In this document: positions 16,612-25,256 of the stretch, piece by piece
How the letters are laid out: each line of letters starts with the position of its first letter
Position numbering within the stretch: position 1 is the first letter of the stretch
Source: Clostridia bacterium
GTDB taxonomy: Bacteria; Bacillota; Clostridia; Acetivibrionales; STF1-152
Assembly (NCBI GenBank): GCA_028280575.1
Contig: JANQLN010000112.1
Location: forward strand, 1 to 34,578
Direction: 5' to 3'
DNA length: 34,578 nucleotides
Notes under the pieces: model-generated
What the model was told of the DNA's origin: nothing
Seen by the model: the letters and a program-made list of their open reading frames with translations, nothing else
Database searches by the model: none
Program-made: the position numbers and the translations under genes

Positions 16612-18918
16612 CTATATTTCCTTATATCTGCCGGGTGTAATTCCCTCATACTTTTTAAATGTTCTTATAAATACGCTGCTGTTGGTAAAACCTGTCTTGC
16701 CGGCTATTTCCCTGATACTAAGCCTGCCTTGCGAGAGTAACCGCTTGGCATTTTCAAGCCTGACACTGTTTATGCTGTCCAGTAACCTGCTGCCTGTCTG
16801 GTCCTTATACAGCTTTGATATATAAGGGGGGGTCATATTGAATTGTTTCCCAATCATAGAAATACTCAAGTTGACATCCTGATATTTCTTCTCAATGAAA
16901 TCAATAATATCCTTGCTTAACTGGTTTTGCCCATTATCGTTATACTCTTTGCAGTATCTGCACACTACTTCAAGCAAGTGTATGGTTTCTTCCTTCATCT
17001 TTATTATTGTCTTGCAGCTTTGCAGACGCTTGTACGGCTGCTGCTCTTCCATCAATGTGCTGACAAAGCTCTTGTCGACATTTTTCTGTATTGAGACTAT
17101 TATGCCAAACATTAATCCCTTCAAGACTTCAATTGAAGACGGCTTATCGGTAAAATCATTAATAAAACACTCCTCCAAAAGTCCGCTTGCTCTTGCAAAG
17201 TCCCCCGTTTTAATATAGTTTATAAGTTTTTCTTCAATATCGGCCGGATAATTATACATTTTTTCAGGACTTTGGACGTCCTCATATCTGATAATGGTCC
17301 TGTTCTCCAGCATCATCTTGCATTCCATTGTACCCACGGCCTGCCGGTATGCCGATGAAACCCCCTCTATGCCTTTATTAATATCGCTTATGGAAGCAGT
17401 AAAATATATCTTGAAATTTTGGCGGATAAACGATTGGGCTTCTTTGGTTATTTCAACAATTTCCTGTATTCTTTTGCCCTGGTTACCCTCTTTGAAATTA
17501 ACAATGCACGCAAGCATATCGTCAATTTCCACAATATAGCCAATATGGCTGCGGTTTAAAAGCTCTTCCACCACATTCCTTATTGTAAATTTGACAAGCT
17601 TGACAGTTGACTCCATATCCATTATTACATCCTGCTTGAAAAAGTCGCTGAAATCATCTATATACAGCAAAAGCACCGCAAAATAGTCGGAGTTAAACCT
17701 CACATTGTATGACATCAGTACTTCTTCTACAGGCATTGCATAATCAATACTGCCCCTGAGTATTCTTACCAGGCTGTTTGTCCTCAATACATTGTTCTGC
17801 TGCTCAAGCCTCTGGGTTATTTTTTCCTTTTCATCCATGCTGCTGTTGATTGCCTGGAGTATAAAGCCATACTCATCATATTGATCACCAAAAGATAGCA
17901 TGCCTTTTTTGTCTAAAATGCCTATTATCTTGTTAATAGGATTGTAATTCATCCTTGAGAAAAAATATGCAATAAATCCTCCCAGAATAATACATACAGC
18001 AACTCCATATAATGTGAGCTTTCTGATATACTCCACTTTTTCCCAGAATACCCTGGACGGCATCATTGTTACATACTTCCAATCGGTGAATGTGGACGAA
18101 ACATATGAAATTGTATAGTTTTTACCCTGGATTGTGTCCTCAAATACATCCCTTTCCTTTTGGAGTAAATCATATTGCAATGAGGGTATTTCAATACCCG
18201 TAGAGACCAGGACCCTGTCCTCATCATTAATAATAAAAATGCCACTCTCAGCTTCCCACTTCATATTCTCAAGTATTTCCTCATATTTGGACACATCTAT
18301 TATTTGAACCACCGTACCCGGCGGTATTCCCAGGGGCTTTGAAAGAAAACGGATAGGCTTTGCAAATGCTATAATTTTTTCAACCGTCTTATTTTCCCTT
18401 GTCCGGTAAAGAAGGGCCAGAACATTTGAATTCTGGTTTAAAAACTCCAGCCAGGATTCATAGTCCATATATTTATTATCGTAAAAGTACCTGTAAAAAG
18501 TTTTTACATCCATCTGTGCCTGGTTATCCAATACTGTTTCCGTATTCTTGAAGAATATATAAACATCATCAATAAATCCATTGGCCGACTTTTTAACCTC
18601 CAGGTCCCTCAATATATTGTAAATGTTCATCTGGTGGTTTCTTTCAAATGTCCCTTTTACCAGCAAAGCTGCCTGGACACCTTTATTGAATGCTATTTGA
18701 TTACCAATCTGTTCAATATCATTCAATCTGCCGTCTACCTGGTATTTAACCTGGTCCAGCATGGACTCGTTTGCCCTGTTTATTTCACCTTTGACTATTC
18801 CTGCCGACTCCAGGTATACAATTCCACTGGTTATTACAGGTACGGACAAAATAAGCATATAAGACAGAAGCCAGTTGTAAAAAAGCTTTTTTTTCTGCCT
18901 GTAGTATTTAAATGCCAT
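16612..18918 (-). CDS. membrane-anchored AraC family regulator with extracellular sensor
   Basis: A 768-residue regulator of the large YesN/AraC-like class found beside sugar importers in Bacillota. TM1 is near residues 15-33 (WLLSYMLILSVPVITSGIVY). An extracellular Cache-like sensor follows to about residue 300, then TM2 (about 306-326, GVAVCIILGGFIAYFFSRM) and a cytoplasmic linker of about 330 residues. The C-terminal 100 residues hold the double HTH (LSISMIGKQFNMTPPYISKLYKD, then LSIREIAGKTGFTNSSVFIRTFKKYEGITPGRY). It probably senses an extracellular sugar or the loaded binding protein and activates the neighbouring catabolic genes. No histidine kinase partner is needed in this architecture. 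GAGGTC lies about 8 nt before the ATG. Fold assignment is strong; ligand and targets are inferred. Confidence 0.92.
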   Translation of the reverse strand: MAFKYYRQKKKLFYNWLLSYMLILSVPVITSGIVYLESAGIVKGEINRANESMLDQVKYQVDGRLNDIEQIGNQIAFNKGVQAALLVKGTFERNHQMNIYNILRDLEVKKSANGFIDDVYIFFKNTETVLDNQAQMDVKTFYRYFYDNKYMDYESWLEFLNQNSNVLALLYRTRENKTVEKIIAFAKPIRFLSKPLGIPPGTVVQIIDVSKYEEILENMKWEAESGIFIINDEDRVLVSTGIEIPSLQYDLLQKERDVFEDTIQGKNYTISYVSSTFTDWKYVTMMPSRVFWEKVEYIRKLTLYGVAVCIILGGFIAYFFSRMNYNPINKIIGILDKKGMLSFGDQYDEYGFILQAINSSMDEKEKITQRLEQQNNVLRTNSLVRILRGSIDYAMPVEEVLMSYNVRFNSDYFAVLLLYIDDFSDFFKQDVIMDMESTVKLVKFTIRNVVEELLNRSHIGYIVEIDDMLACIVNFKEGNQGKRIQEIVEITKEAQSFIRQNFKIYFTASISDINKGIEGVSSAYRQAVGTMECKMMLENRTIIRYEDVQSPEKMYNYPADIEEKLINYIKTGDFARASGLLEECFINDFTDKPSSIEVLKGLMFGIIVSIQKNVDKSFVSTLMEEQQPYKRLQSCKTIIKMKEETIHLLEVVCRYCKEYNDNGQNQLSKDIIDFIEKKYQDVNLSISMIGKQFNMTPPYISKLYKDQTGSRLLDSINSVRLENAKRLLSQGRLSIREIAGKTGFTNSSVFIRTFKKYEGITPGRYKEI

Positions 18919-19139
18919 TCCTACCGACCTCTTTTCATAAATACGAAAAAGATATTATAAAATGTTAACCACTATAAAAGCAGCATTCCATAGCTGCACA
19001 ACTGTTTTGCCATAGCCTTCAAAATTTATGATCTGCTTTTATATAATACCATTTTCCCCTGTTTAATTCAATTACAAAAACCTTTGAGTATTCCCATTTT
19101 AAAAAGAGAAAACGCACAAATCCTTTAAAATAAGAATGT
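18919..19139. other. 221-bp spacer upstream of the membrane AraC gene
   Basis: No gene is seen. It holds a probable promoter for the AraC gene (19043-19071), a leader of about 120 nt, and a small GCAGC...GCTGC hairpin (18980-18997). No clear terminator is seen for the seven-gene operon that ends at 19140: ATTTTAAA/TTTAAAAT arms near 19095-19130 are AT-only with a long loop. Confidence 0.5.
19043..19071 (-). promoter_or_regulatory. probable promoter of the membrane AraC gene
   Basis: On the minus strand TTGAAT (19071-19066), a 17-bp spacer and TATTAT (19048-19043). Four of six -35 and five of six -10 positions match consensus. The start would be near 19036, leaving a leader of about 120 nt to the ATG at 18918. 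Confidence 0.45.
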
Positions 19140-20294
19140 CTAAATAAGCGTCAGCGGAGGTATCTCCAGTACTTTTCCTCCGGCCCTCATTGATTCGGCG
19201 GCTGCACATCCTGCGGCCACACTCATTCTTGCAGCAAGGGGATTAGTAGGCGGCTTTTTATTGTAAAGAATCATATCAATAAAATCCTTGCACAAATCCG
19301 GGTCGGCTCCCCAGTGCCCGCCTTCCGACTCCTTGATATCATAAGTCCTGTCCGAAAGCTCGCACCATGTATTGGATTTTCTGGTCTTGACCCATATTTT
19401 GTTGTCCGGCTGGGAATTTTCCACACTTCCCTCAGTACCAATGAAAACAAAATTCCTGTGGTAGTCCGGAGTAAAATGGCACTCCGTATAGGTAGCCTTG
19501 ATTTTGTTGTCAAGTTCCATTATCATGACATTATTATCCTCCACATCTACTTCCTTTCTGAATGCACACATGTATCTCCCATTATGGTCGTCAAGGACCG
19601 CTTCCGTACAGGTTTCCTTTTCAGGACATTTTGGGCAGGTAAGGTCATCCGGTTTATCACCGCCGAAGAAATCCAGGCTTCCAAAGGCAGTAACTTTTTT
19701 AGAGTAGCTGCCCGTAATCCAGTGAATCAGGTCAATATCATGTGATCCTTTCTGCAGCAGCAGCGATGTGGTATTCCTGGCGACGGCATGCCAGTCATGA
19801 TAATAATACAGTGAGCCCTTGCCCACAAAATGCCTTACCCATACGGCTTTAATCTGCCCAATCACACCGGAATCAACTATTCCCTTAACTGTCCTGAACA
19901 TTCTTGTATATGGCATATTAAACCCAATCATAAGCTTTTTGCCCGATTGCTTCCAGGCTTTTAATATCCTGTCACAGCCCTCCACGGTTATTGCCAGGGG
20001 TTTTTCACAAAAAACATGTTTCCCCGCCTCCAATGCAGCTATTGCCTGTTCTTCATGAAATTGGTCCGGAGAAGCTACGGCAACTGCATCTATGTCTTTT
20101 CTCTCCAATAATTCTTTGTAATCGGTGGTTAAAAATGCGTCTTTGTTGACCCTGTCTTTAAAATCCTCAAGCTTTTTAAGGTATACATCGGCGCCCGCTG
20201 CCACAATGGATTTTCCTCCCGGCCTGTGCCAGTGGCTTGCAAGATTCCTTCCTCTCCCGCTTACTCCTATCATACCGATTCTAACCTGGTCCAT
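19140..20294 (-). CDS. Gfo/Idh/MocA family NAD(P)-dependent oxidoreductase
   Basis: A 384-residue cytoplasmic dehydrogenase for sugars or sugar derivatives. The N-terminal Rossmann fold has GMIGVSGRGRN (residues 7-17) and the catalytic-lysine motif E97-K98-P99 in HVFCEKPLAIT. The C-terminal domain carries the KGSHDIDLIHWITG helix (182-195) expected for this family. An insertion holds four cysteines, C220-x2-C223-x5-C229-x13-C243, which could bind zinc; I know of no fixed role. It is the last gene of the importer operon, 36 bp after the propeller gene, with AAGGAT about 9 nt before the ATG. Members oxidise a sugar hydroxyl, often at C3, or act in inositol or keto-sugar pathways. The substrate here is unknown. 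Confidence 0.92.
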   Translation of the reverse strand: MDQVRIGMIGVSGRGRNLASHWHRPGGKSIVAAGADVYLKKLEDFKDRVNKDAFLTTDYKELLERKDIDAVAVASPDQFHEEQAIAALEAGKHVFCEKPLAITVEGCDRILKAWKQSGKKLMIGFNMPYTRMFRTVKGIVDSGVIGQIKAVWVRHFVGKGSLYYYHDWHAVARNTTSLLLQKGSHDIDLIHWITGSYSKKVTAFGSLDFFGGDKPDDLTCPKCPEKETCTEAVLDDHNGRYMCAFRKEVDVEDNNVMIMELDNKIKATYTECHFTPDYHRNFVFIGTEGSVENSQPDNKIWVKTRKSNTWCELSDRTYDIKESEGGHWGADPDLCKDFIDMILYNKKPPTNPLAARMSVAAGCAAAESMRAGGKVLEIPPLTLI

Positions 20295-20330
20295 TAAAAC
20301 TATCCTTTCCTTTTTGTTTATTTAAAAATA

Positions 20331-22343
20331 TCAGTCCCATTTTGGGTAGGAAAATTCTCCCCTGTAGTTTGAACCGTTAAAATGGGGATACTTTAACGGT
20401 GTATATACCTTCTCCCCTCTAACCTGGTTGTCCTGGGTGTATATATACATCCTCCTTTCATCCCACAATACTATTTCATCCCGTCTGTCTCCTGTCAAAT
20501 CAATTACCTCTGCACACAGCTCCGGATGCCCGTCTTCCGGGAATTTGACTACCTGGCTGCCGTGCCCGTCTATCATGCCTCCAAATTGATTATTGCCGTT
20601 TAGAAGTATCAGCTCCGTTCCGTCTCCGTTCCAGTTTACCGGAGCAATAATGTTTCCATTTGCAGAGGGCTCAAACTGGTGGAGAAGGTCCCCTTTGCAG
20701 TCAAATATATATATTATTCCCTGGTGTCCCCAGTATGTGGTAATGCAAATCTCCAGTCCGGGCAAATCCGGCCTGTAGTTTCCGGCACTAATACGCTGGG
20801 CATGGCCAATCAATTGTTTTGTAAGGATGTTTCCCCCGGTATCAACAAGCATAAATCCCTCGTGACCGGAAGCCATTCCTATAACTATTCCCGGGTTGGA
20901 AGGATCAAAATGCCCGATTATAATTTCATCGGTATGGTCTTTTTCAATGGGAAGGGACCACAAAAGCTTGCCCTTATGGTCAACAAGGTTGTAGCATGAT
21001 ATCATTTCATCCCTTCCGTCACCGTCGACATCAAAGGTATAGGGAAAATGTCCGGTGTTTCCATGCCGGAATTTCCACATGAAATTCAATTCGCTGTCAT
21101 AAACCCATACCCTGTTGTACCTGTCCTTTATTAAAATATCCGTGGCCTTTTCCCTGCCTGAAAAGTTCGCAATACGTATGGAGTCAACGTTTATCCGGTC
21201 AAAGGCAAATTTCCCCGAGGGCAGCATAATAAGCTCTTCGTCAGGCTCTTCGGAAAGTGGTGTGGGCACTGATTTTTTTATTTTCCCTGTTTTGCCGTCC
21301 AGAATCATAAGCTTGAAATTCCTTGCAATGATAACCTCGTCCACACCGTCCAGGTCCACGTCGCACACCTGGAATGGAAGGTCCGCCGTAATATATGCAT
21401 TGTCAAGTGCCAAAGAAGGCTCTCCAACCTGCCACAGAATATTCCCGTCAAGGTCAGCCGCAGTAAGGCAGCTGATATGGGCATAGGCATCATTATGTAC
21501 CCTTTTTTGATTCTGGGCCAGTACCATGAACATCTCTTTTGTACCTGTCAAATGGCCGAACCGTATCTGCCTTCCCGCTCCAAAATCCTTAAGCTCCAGT
21601 GCCTTCCATAAAACAGGCAGCGGGTATTTCCTTCTTAGCCTGGAAAGCCTTGCCTCCCTTTGTTTTATTGCACTGTAAAACCTGTCTGCATCACCCCTGT
21701 TCATGGATACCACTATGCCGGCAAACTGTGCGGGAACCCTTGAAGCAAGGCCGATTTTTCCATTTTGCAGGCTTCTATCATCTGCGGACAGGCACTCTTT
21801 TCCATCCACAAAGCAAACAATTTTGCTGCCGTTTAACTCTACCTTGAACCTGTAATAAGTATCGCAGTCATAAATGTATTCAATAGCGGCCAGATCTTTT
21901 ATATCCTCCTGCTCCTGCTTAAAAAGACGCAGCTTCCTCCCTTGGAAGCAAAGTCCGTAGTGGAGGCGGCTGTGCACATACCTGAACAGAATGCCCGTAT
22001 ATGAACAGGTGGAAAGCATCCTTACGTCAGCCTCCAGCGTATAATCCTGCCACAGCTCTTCTCCTGTAACAAGCATGGGACACACATCTAAAACAGGGTC
22101 GTCCGAAGGCAGCTGCAGCCTTGTCTGTTCCATGTATTTCTCCCCGTTTTCCTCCGTCACAATCCATGAAGGGCCGGTCCACTGGGGACATGTCACAGGG
22201 TCGTACCATCTGCCCCTGTATCCCTTCGGCGGATAATAGTGATATTCACCCATTGCAGAATGGGCAGGGTCATAGGGAAATTCCCCAATGGGAAAATCCC
22301 TGAAATCCTCCTTGATTAAGTTAACCTTTGCCTCTTCACTCAA
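20331..22343 (-). CDS. lectin-like/FG-GAP beta-propeller protein
   Basis: A 670-residue protein without a signal peptide. Residues ~1-215 look like a laminin-G/DUF1080-type jelly roll (VTGEELWQDYTLEADVRM, GILFRYVHSRLHYGLCF, FVDGKECLSADDRSLQNGKI, LASRVPAQFAGI). Residues ~250-660 form a propeller of FG-GAP/VCBS-like repeats with calcium-type loops: DVDLDGVDEVIIAR, FDVDGDGRDEMISCYN, NWNGDGTELILLN and DLTGDRRDEIVLWD. The propeller recalls rhamnogalacturonan lyases of PL11, but the lectin-like N-terminus does not fit and no catalytic assignment is safe. It starts at TTG (22343), inside the last 8 bp of the preceding gene and with AGGGGG about 8 nt upstream, so translation is coupled. It may be a lyase, an epimerase scaffold or a glycan-binding protein. 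Confidence 0.75.
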   Translation of the reverse strand: MSEEAKVNLIKEDFRDFPIGEFPYDPAHSAMGEYHYYPPKGYRGRWYDPVTCPQWTGPSWIVTEENGEKYMEQTRLQLPSDDPVLDVCPMLVTGEELWQDYTLEADVRMLSTCSYTGILFRYVHSRLHYGLCFQGRKLRLFKQEQEDIKDLAAIEYIYDCDTYYRFKVELNGSKIVCFVDGKECLSADDRSLQNGKIGLASRVPAQFAGIVVSMNRGDADRFYSAIKQREARLSRLRRKYPLPVLWKALELKDFGAGRQIRFGHLTGTKEMFMVLAQNQKRVHNDAYAHISCLTAADLDGNILWQVGEPSLALDNAYITADLPFQVCDVDLDGVDEVIIARNFKLMILDGKTGKIKKSVPTPLSEEPDEELIMLPSGKFAFDRINVDSIRIANFSGREKATDILIKDRYNRVWVYDSELNFMWKFRHGNTGHFPYTFDVDGDGRDEMISCYNLVDHKGKLLWSLPIEKDHTDEIIIGHFDPSNPGIVIGMASGHEGFMLVDTGGNILTKQLIGHAQRISAGNYRPDLPGLEICITTYWGHQGIIYIFDCKGDLLHQFEPSANGNIIAPVNWNGDGTELILLNGNNQFGGMIDGHGSQVVKFPEDGHPELCAEVIDLTGDRRDEIVLWDERRMYIYTQDNQVRGEKVYTPLKYPHFNGSNYRGEFSYPKWD

Positions 22344-25233
22344 CGGGCTTCCCCCTTTTTAATTCCTGTTTTTTTAAAATAACCTTTTGAATATGCCTTT
22401 TCAACCTCTCCAGGTTTTCATTTCCAATATCCTCGAATTGTACATACCCTGCATCGTCAAAATGTTTTATTTGGTTTTCCCCTTTAAGATTAATAAAGCT
22501 TTTTATATACTCCTTAAGCTGTATATCATTAAAAGCACATATTGTTTTAAAGGTATGCAGGTACTTTTGTATTTCCATTCCCTTCCTTATGGCTTTAAGC
22601 CTCAGGCTGACCGCTGGCTGTTTCAAGCCGAAACGGCTGCCGGGATATAGTATGGCCGTATCCTGGGGGTGCTCATAGTTTCTGTCAATGCCAAAATTAT
22701 TCCATGGAAGTATCCTGGAAGCACCGTTAACATACGCGTTGATAATCCAGACACAAAGGCTTGCATTTGATTCATAAATCTTGCTTAATCCTCCATATCC
22801 CCAGTATTCCTCGTTGAAAACCTTTTTCCTTTTTTTTGCCCGGTCGGCAAGATATTTAAAAGACCTCAAATTAAGGGCAGCTATATCCAGCTTGTTGTCA
22901 AGGTAATCAAAAATATGATGATAGCGGGATATATCCGACCTGTACTTTATGTTGCTGCCTGATTTAAGTTCCTTTTGAGCCTCTTTTAAAATTTCCCCGA
23001 AAAAGGCGGTTGCTTTGAAATCAGAAGGATATACCTGTTCCTCTAAAATCCACCATGAAGTACCCTTGCCGTCGTCCCCCATAACCTCATAGCTGGTCCA
23101 GAAATCCTTACGGCTGCGTCCCCTTTTTGAAAGATGGTTCTTTATCCTGCTGTAATGCTTGTTGTTCGTATAAAACAAAAACTCAACATTCTGCCAGCCC
23201 TTTTCGTCAAAATGCTTTATAAAATCCTTGACAACACTTTTTATGCCCAGGCGGTATCCTGGCTTAAAATCATTTTTTATTCCTCCGGACTTTAATGCGT
23301 ATTCATTTATCATCCCCGGATAATCCCTGTTTTCAATATCATGTCCCATATACCTGTCGACGGGCATAGGCCAGTTTTCATGAAAGGGAAGGTAAATATG
23401 GGTAACCGGCACTTTTTCTCCCTCCGACTCCATCATATAGCTACCGTCAAGATATCTTCCAAAGTGTGCATCCCACTCACTCCAATCGGTCACCCTGGCT
23501 TCTCCGTCAATATATCCTATTTTTGGGGCGAACCCTTCAAATACTTTTCCGTATTGGGTATAGGGCAGGATATTAATACCGCAGTTGTGCCTGTAGGCCG
23601 TTTCATAGTATGCGTCCTCAACCGCTTCCCTGTCCGCGTCCCTGTAATTGTAGCCCATAAACCTGTAAACAGGCATATAACCATTTAGTTCAAAACCAAA
23701 ATCCGCCTTCTCAAGGCTTATATCCTCAACCTTTATATAAACCGGGATATTTGCCCTGCTGCTCCCGTTTCCAATTGTTATCTCCAATTCAAAATCCCCT
23801 GCCATACAGTCTTTTAAAATCTCAAAATCCACAAATAAAGACTGGAAACGCTGTCCGGGTATCTTATTCTCTTTAAACGGTATATCAAATTCTGCTGCAT
23901 TCCCAGCCGGAACCGCAACCTCGGGATACCAGCCCTCATTGCACTTTAAATACCACACCCTGTTAAGATTGACCCTGCACCCGTCCCACTGCTTGCTCTT
24001 TGCCGCAGCGGTAAAACTTTGCCCTTCATTCATCCTGTTTTCAATTAAGAGCTGAAGCCCCAGTTTTTCTCCCGGTGCAGCCGTCAATCTTATCTTTTCC
24101 CCGTCAAAGCAGCGGTTTTTATAGTCTAAAAGATTGCATACGCCCTCCGGCAAATAGTCCCCGGAATCCATTTCAAATATATTCCCGTTAACAGGATTCG
24201 CTTTGCTTATATCGTCCAGTACATATACTGCAAAGCCGCCCTTTGAAAGCATTGCCCCCTTTGTAAAAGCATCCTCAATATTTACGTTCTCTATTTCCGG
24301 CCTTTTTACCGCAGCTCCTGTTTTTACCTCTGCATAGACAGGCTCCGACTCAAATCCGTTATTTGCAACGGTAAGGGCAAACCGGTAATGCCTGCCGGGC
24401 TTTAGGTGCCCTATTTCAGTACTTATATGCCCTTTTTCCGTATTATAATCCGGTATGTCGAATTTTTGGACCCTCTTCATCCTTCCCAGGGCTGTTTTTT
24501 CTTCCGATACATATATATTAAAAAAACGGTATTCTCCGGGAGGCCCGTTTTCAATTTTCCATGACAGTTTTACCGAAGTATATTCAAAGCTGTATTCGTC
24601 ACTCACAGCTTGGGCCTTTAGGGAATAAGCCCTGTCCGGCACATTGTATTCAAAGTCTTCATAATCAACCACCAGCTTGGGAACCATTCCGTTTCGCGGA
24701 TTTACATTGAACAGTTTAGGCTGCATATCCCTTTCGGCATCCTTGTACGGCTGTGATTTTTCATCAATAAGCCCCAGTCCGAAGCTTTGCCCGTTAATCA
24801 TTGCGTAAACAAATTTAGGAGGCAAATGTATACAGGCAATCCTTGTATCACTTTCGTACTCCACATTTTCAACGGAATGAAAGGAGTTGCCGTTCCCCAT
24901 TATAACGTCTGTAAACCATTTATCATCAGCCCAATTCTTCCCCCTGTCACAGTATACCAGGGTTGCAAAGCTGCTGTTCCAATCCTGTGATATACTTGTT
25001 ATATCAAGCTTTAAAGGATGCTTTTCACCCTCAACCTTGAGATAAAGCCTGGCCCCGTTGATTTTTTTGTTTTTGAGCCTGCCTGCATCAAAGCTTATAA
25101 TTGGAATCCTGCATATTGCAGCCATCTTGAGCACATCACGGCTATCCTCAGGCGGCAGGTCCATATGCCAGTCTTTTTCATAGATATTACTGTTTATTGT
25201 TCCCCACTTCCGTGCCTTAAAAGTTTCCTTCAT
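22336..25233 (-). CDS. DUF4091-like glycoside-hydrolase-type protein
   Basis: A 965-residue multidomain protein, cytoplasmic (no signal peptide). Residues ~1-200 resemble a DNRLRE-type beta-sandwich (ARLYLKVEGEKHPLKLDI, FGLGLID, PKLVVDYED). A fibronectin-III-like module follows (~215-320, SVKLSWKIENGPPGEYRFFNIYVS...HYRFALTVANNG). After a further beta domain, ~530-920 looks like a TIM barrel of the DUF4091 type: FGFELNGYMPVYRFMGYNY, HIYLPFHENWPMP, VEFLFYTNNKH, VFNEEYWGYGG, ASRILPWNNFG and the closing RLKAIRKGMEIQKYL, matching the xRLKALRxGxEDYEYL end of DUF4091 proteins. Candidate acids include the Glu pair in FNEEYWGY; catalysis is unproven. GGGAGAGGAT precedes the ATG. It follows the M14 gene after 23 bp and overlaps the propeller gene by 8 bp. 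Confidence 0.75.
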   Translation of the reverse strand: MKETFKARKWGTINSNIYEKDWHMDLPPEDSRDVLKMAAICRIPIISFDAGRLKNKKINGARLYLKVEGEKHPLKLDITSISQDWNSSFATLVYCDRGKNWADDKWFTDVIMGNGNSFHSVENVEYESDTRIACIHLPPKFVYAMINGQSFGLGLIDEKSQPYKDAERDMQPKLFNVNPRNGMVPKLVVDYEDFEYNVPDRAYSLKAQAVSDEYSFEYTSVKLSWKIENGPPGEYRFFNIYVSEEKTALGRMKRVQKFDIPDYNTEKGHISTEIGHLKPGRHYRFALTVANNGFESEPVYAEVKTGAAVKRPEIENVNIEDAFTKGAMLSKGGFAVYVLDDISKANPVNGNIFEMDSGDYLPEGVCNLLDYKNRCFDGEKIRLTAAPGEKLGLQLLIENRMNEGQSFTAAAKSKQWDGCRVNLNRVWYLKCNEGWYPEVAVPAGNAAEFDIPFKENKIPGQRFQSLFVDFEILKDCMAGDFELEITIGNGSSRANIPVYIKVEDISLEKADFGFELNGYMPVYRFMGYNYRDADREAVEDAYYETAYRHNCGINILPYTQYGKVFEGFAPKIGYIDGEARVTDWSEWDAHFGRYLDGSYMMESEGEKVPVTHIYLPFHENWPMPVDRYMGHDIENRDYPGMINEYALKSGGIKNDFKPGYRLGIKSVVKDFIKHFDEKGWQNVEFLFYTNNKHYSRIKNHLSKRGRSRKDFWTSYEVMGDDGKGTSWWILEEQVYPSDFKATAFFGEILKEAQKELKSGSNIKYRSDISRYHHIFDYLDNKLDIAALNLRSFKYLADRAKKRKKVFNEEYWGYGGLSKIYESNASLCVWIINAYVNGASRILPWNNFGIDRNYEHPQDTAILYPGSRFGLKQPAVSLRLKAIRKGMEIQKYLHTFKTICAFNDIQLKEYIKSFINLKGENQIKHFDDAGYVQFEDIGNENLERLKRHIQKVILKKQELKRGKPVE

Positions 25234-25256
25234 TTTATCCTCTCCCGGTTTGTTTA

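Noticed and set aside
20331-22343. Naming the propeller protein a rhamnogalacturonan lyase
   Set aside because: Only the repeat loops resemble PL11; the N-terminal domain differs, there is no signal peptide and no catalytic residues could be matched.
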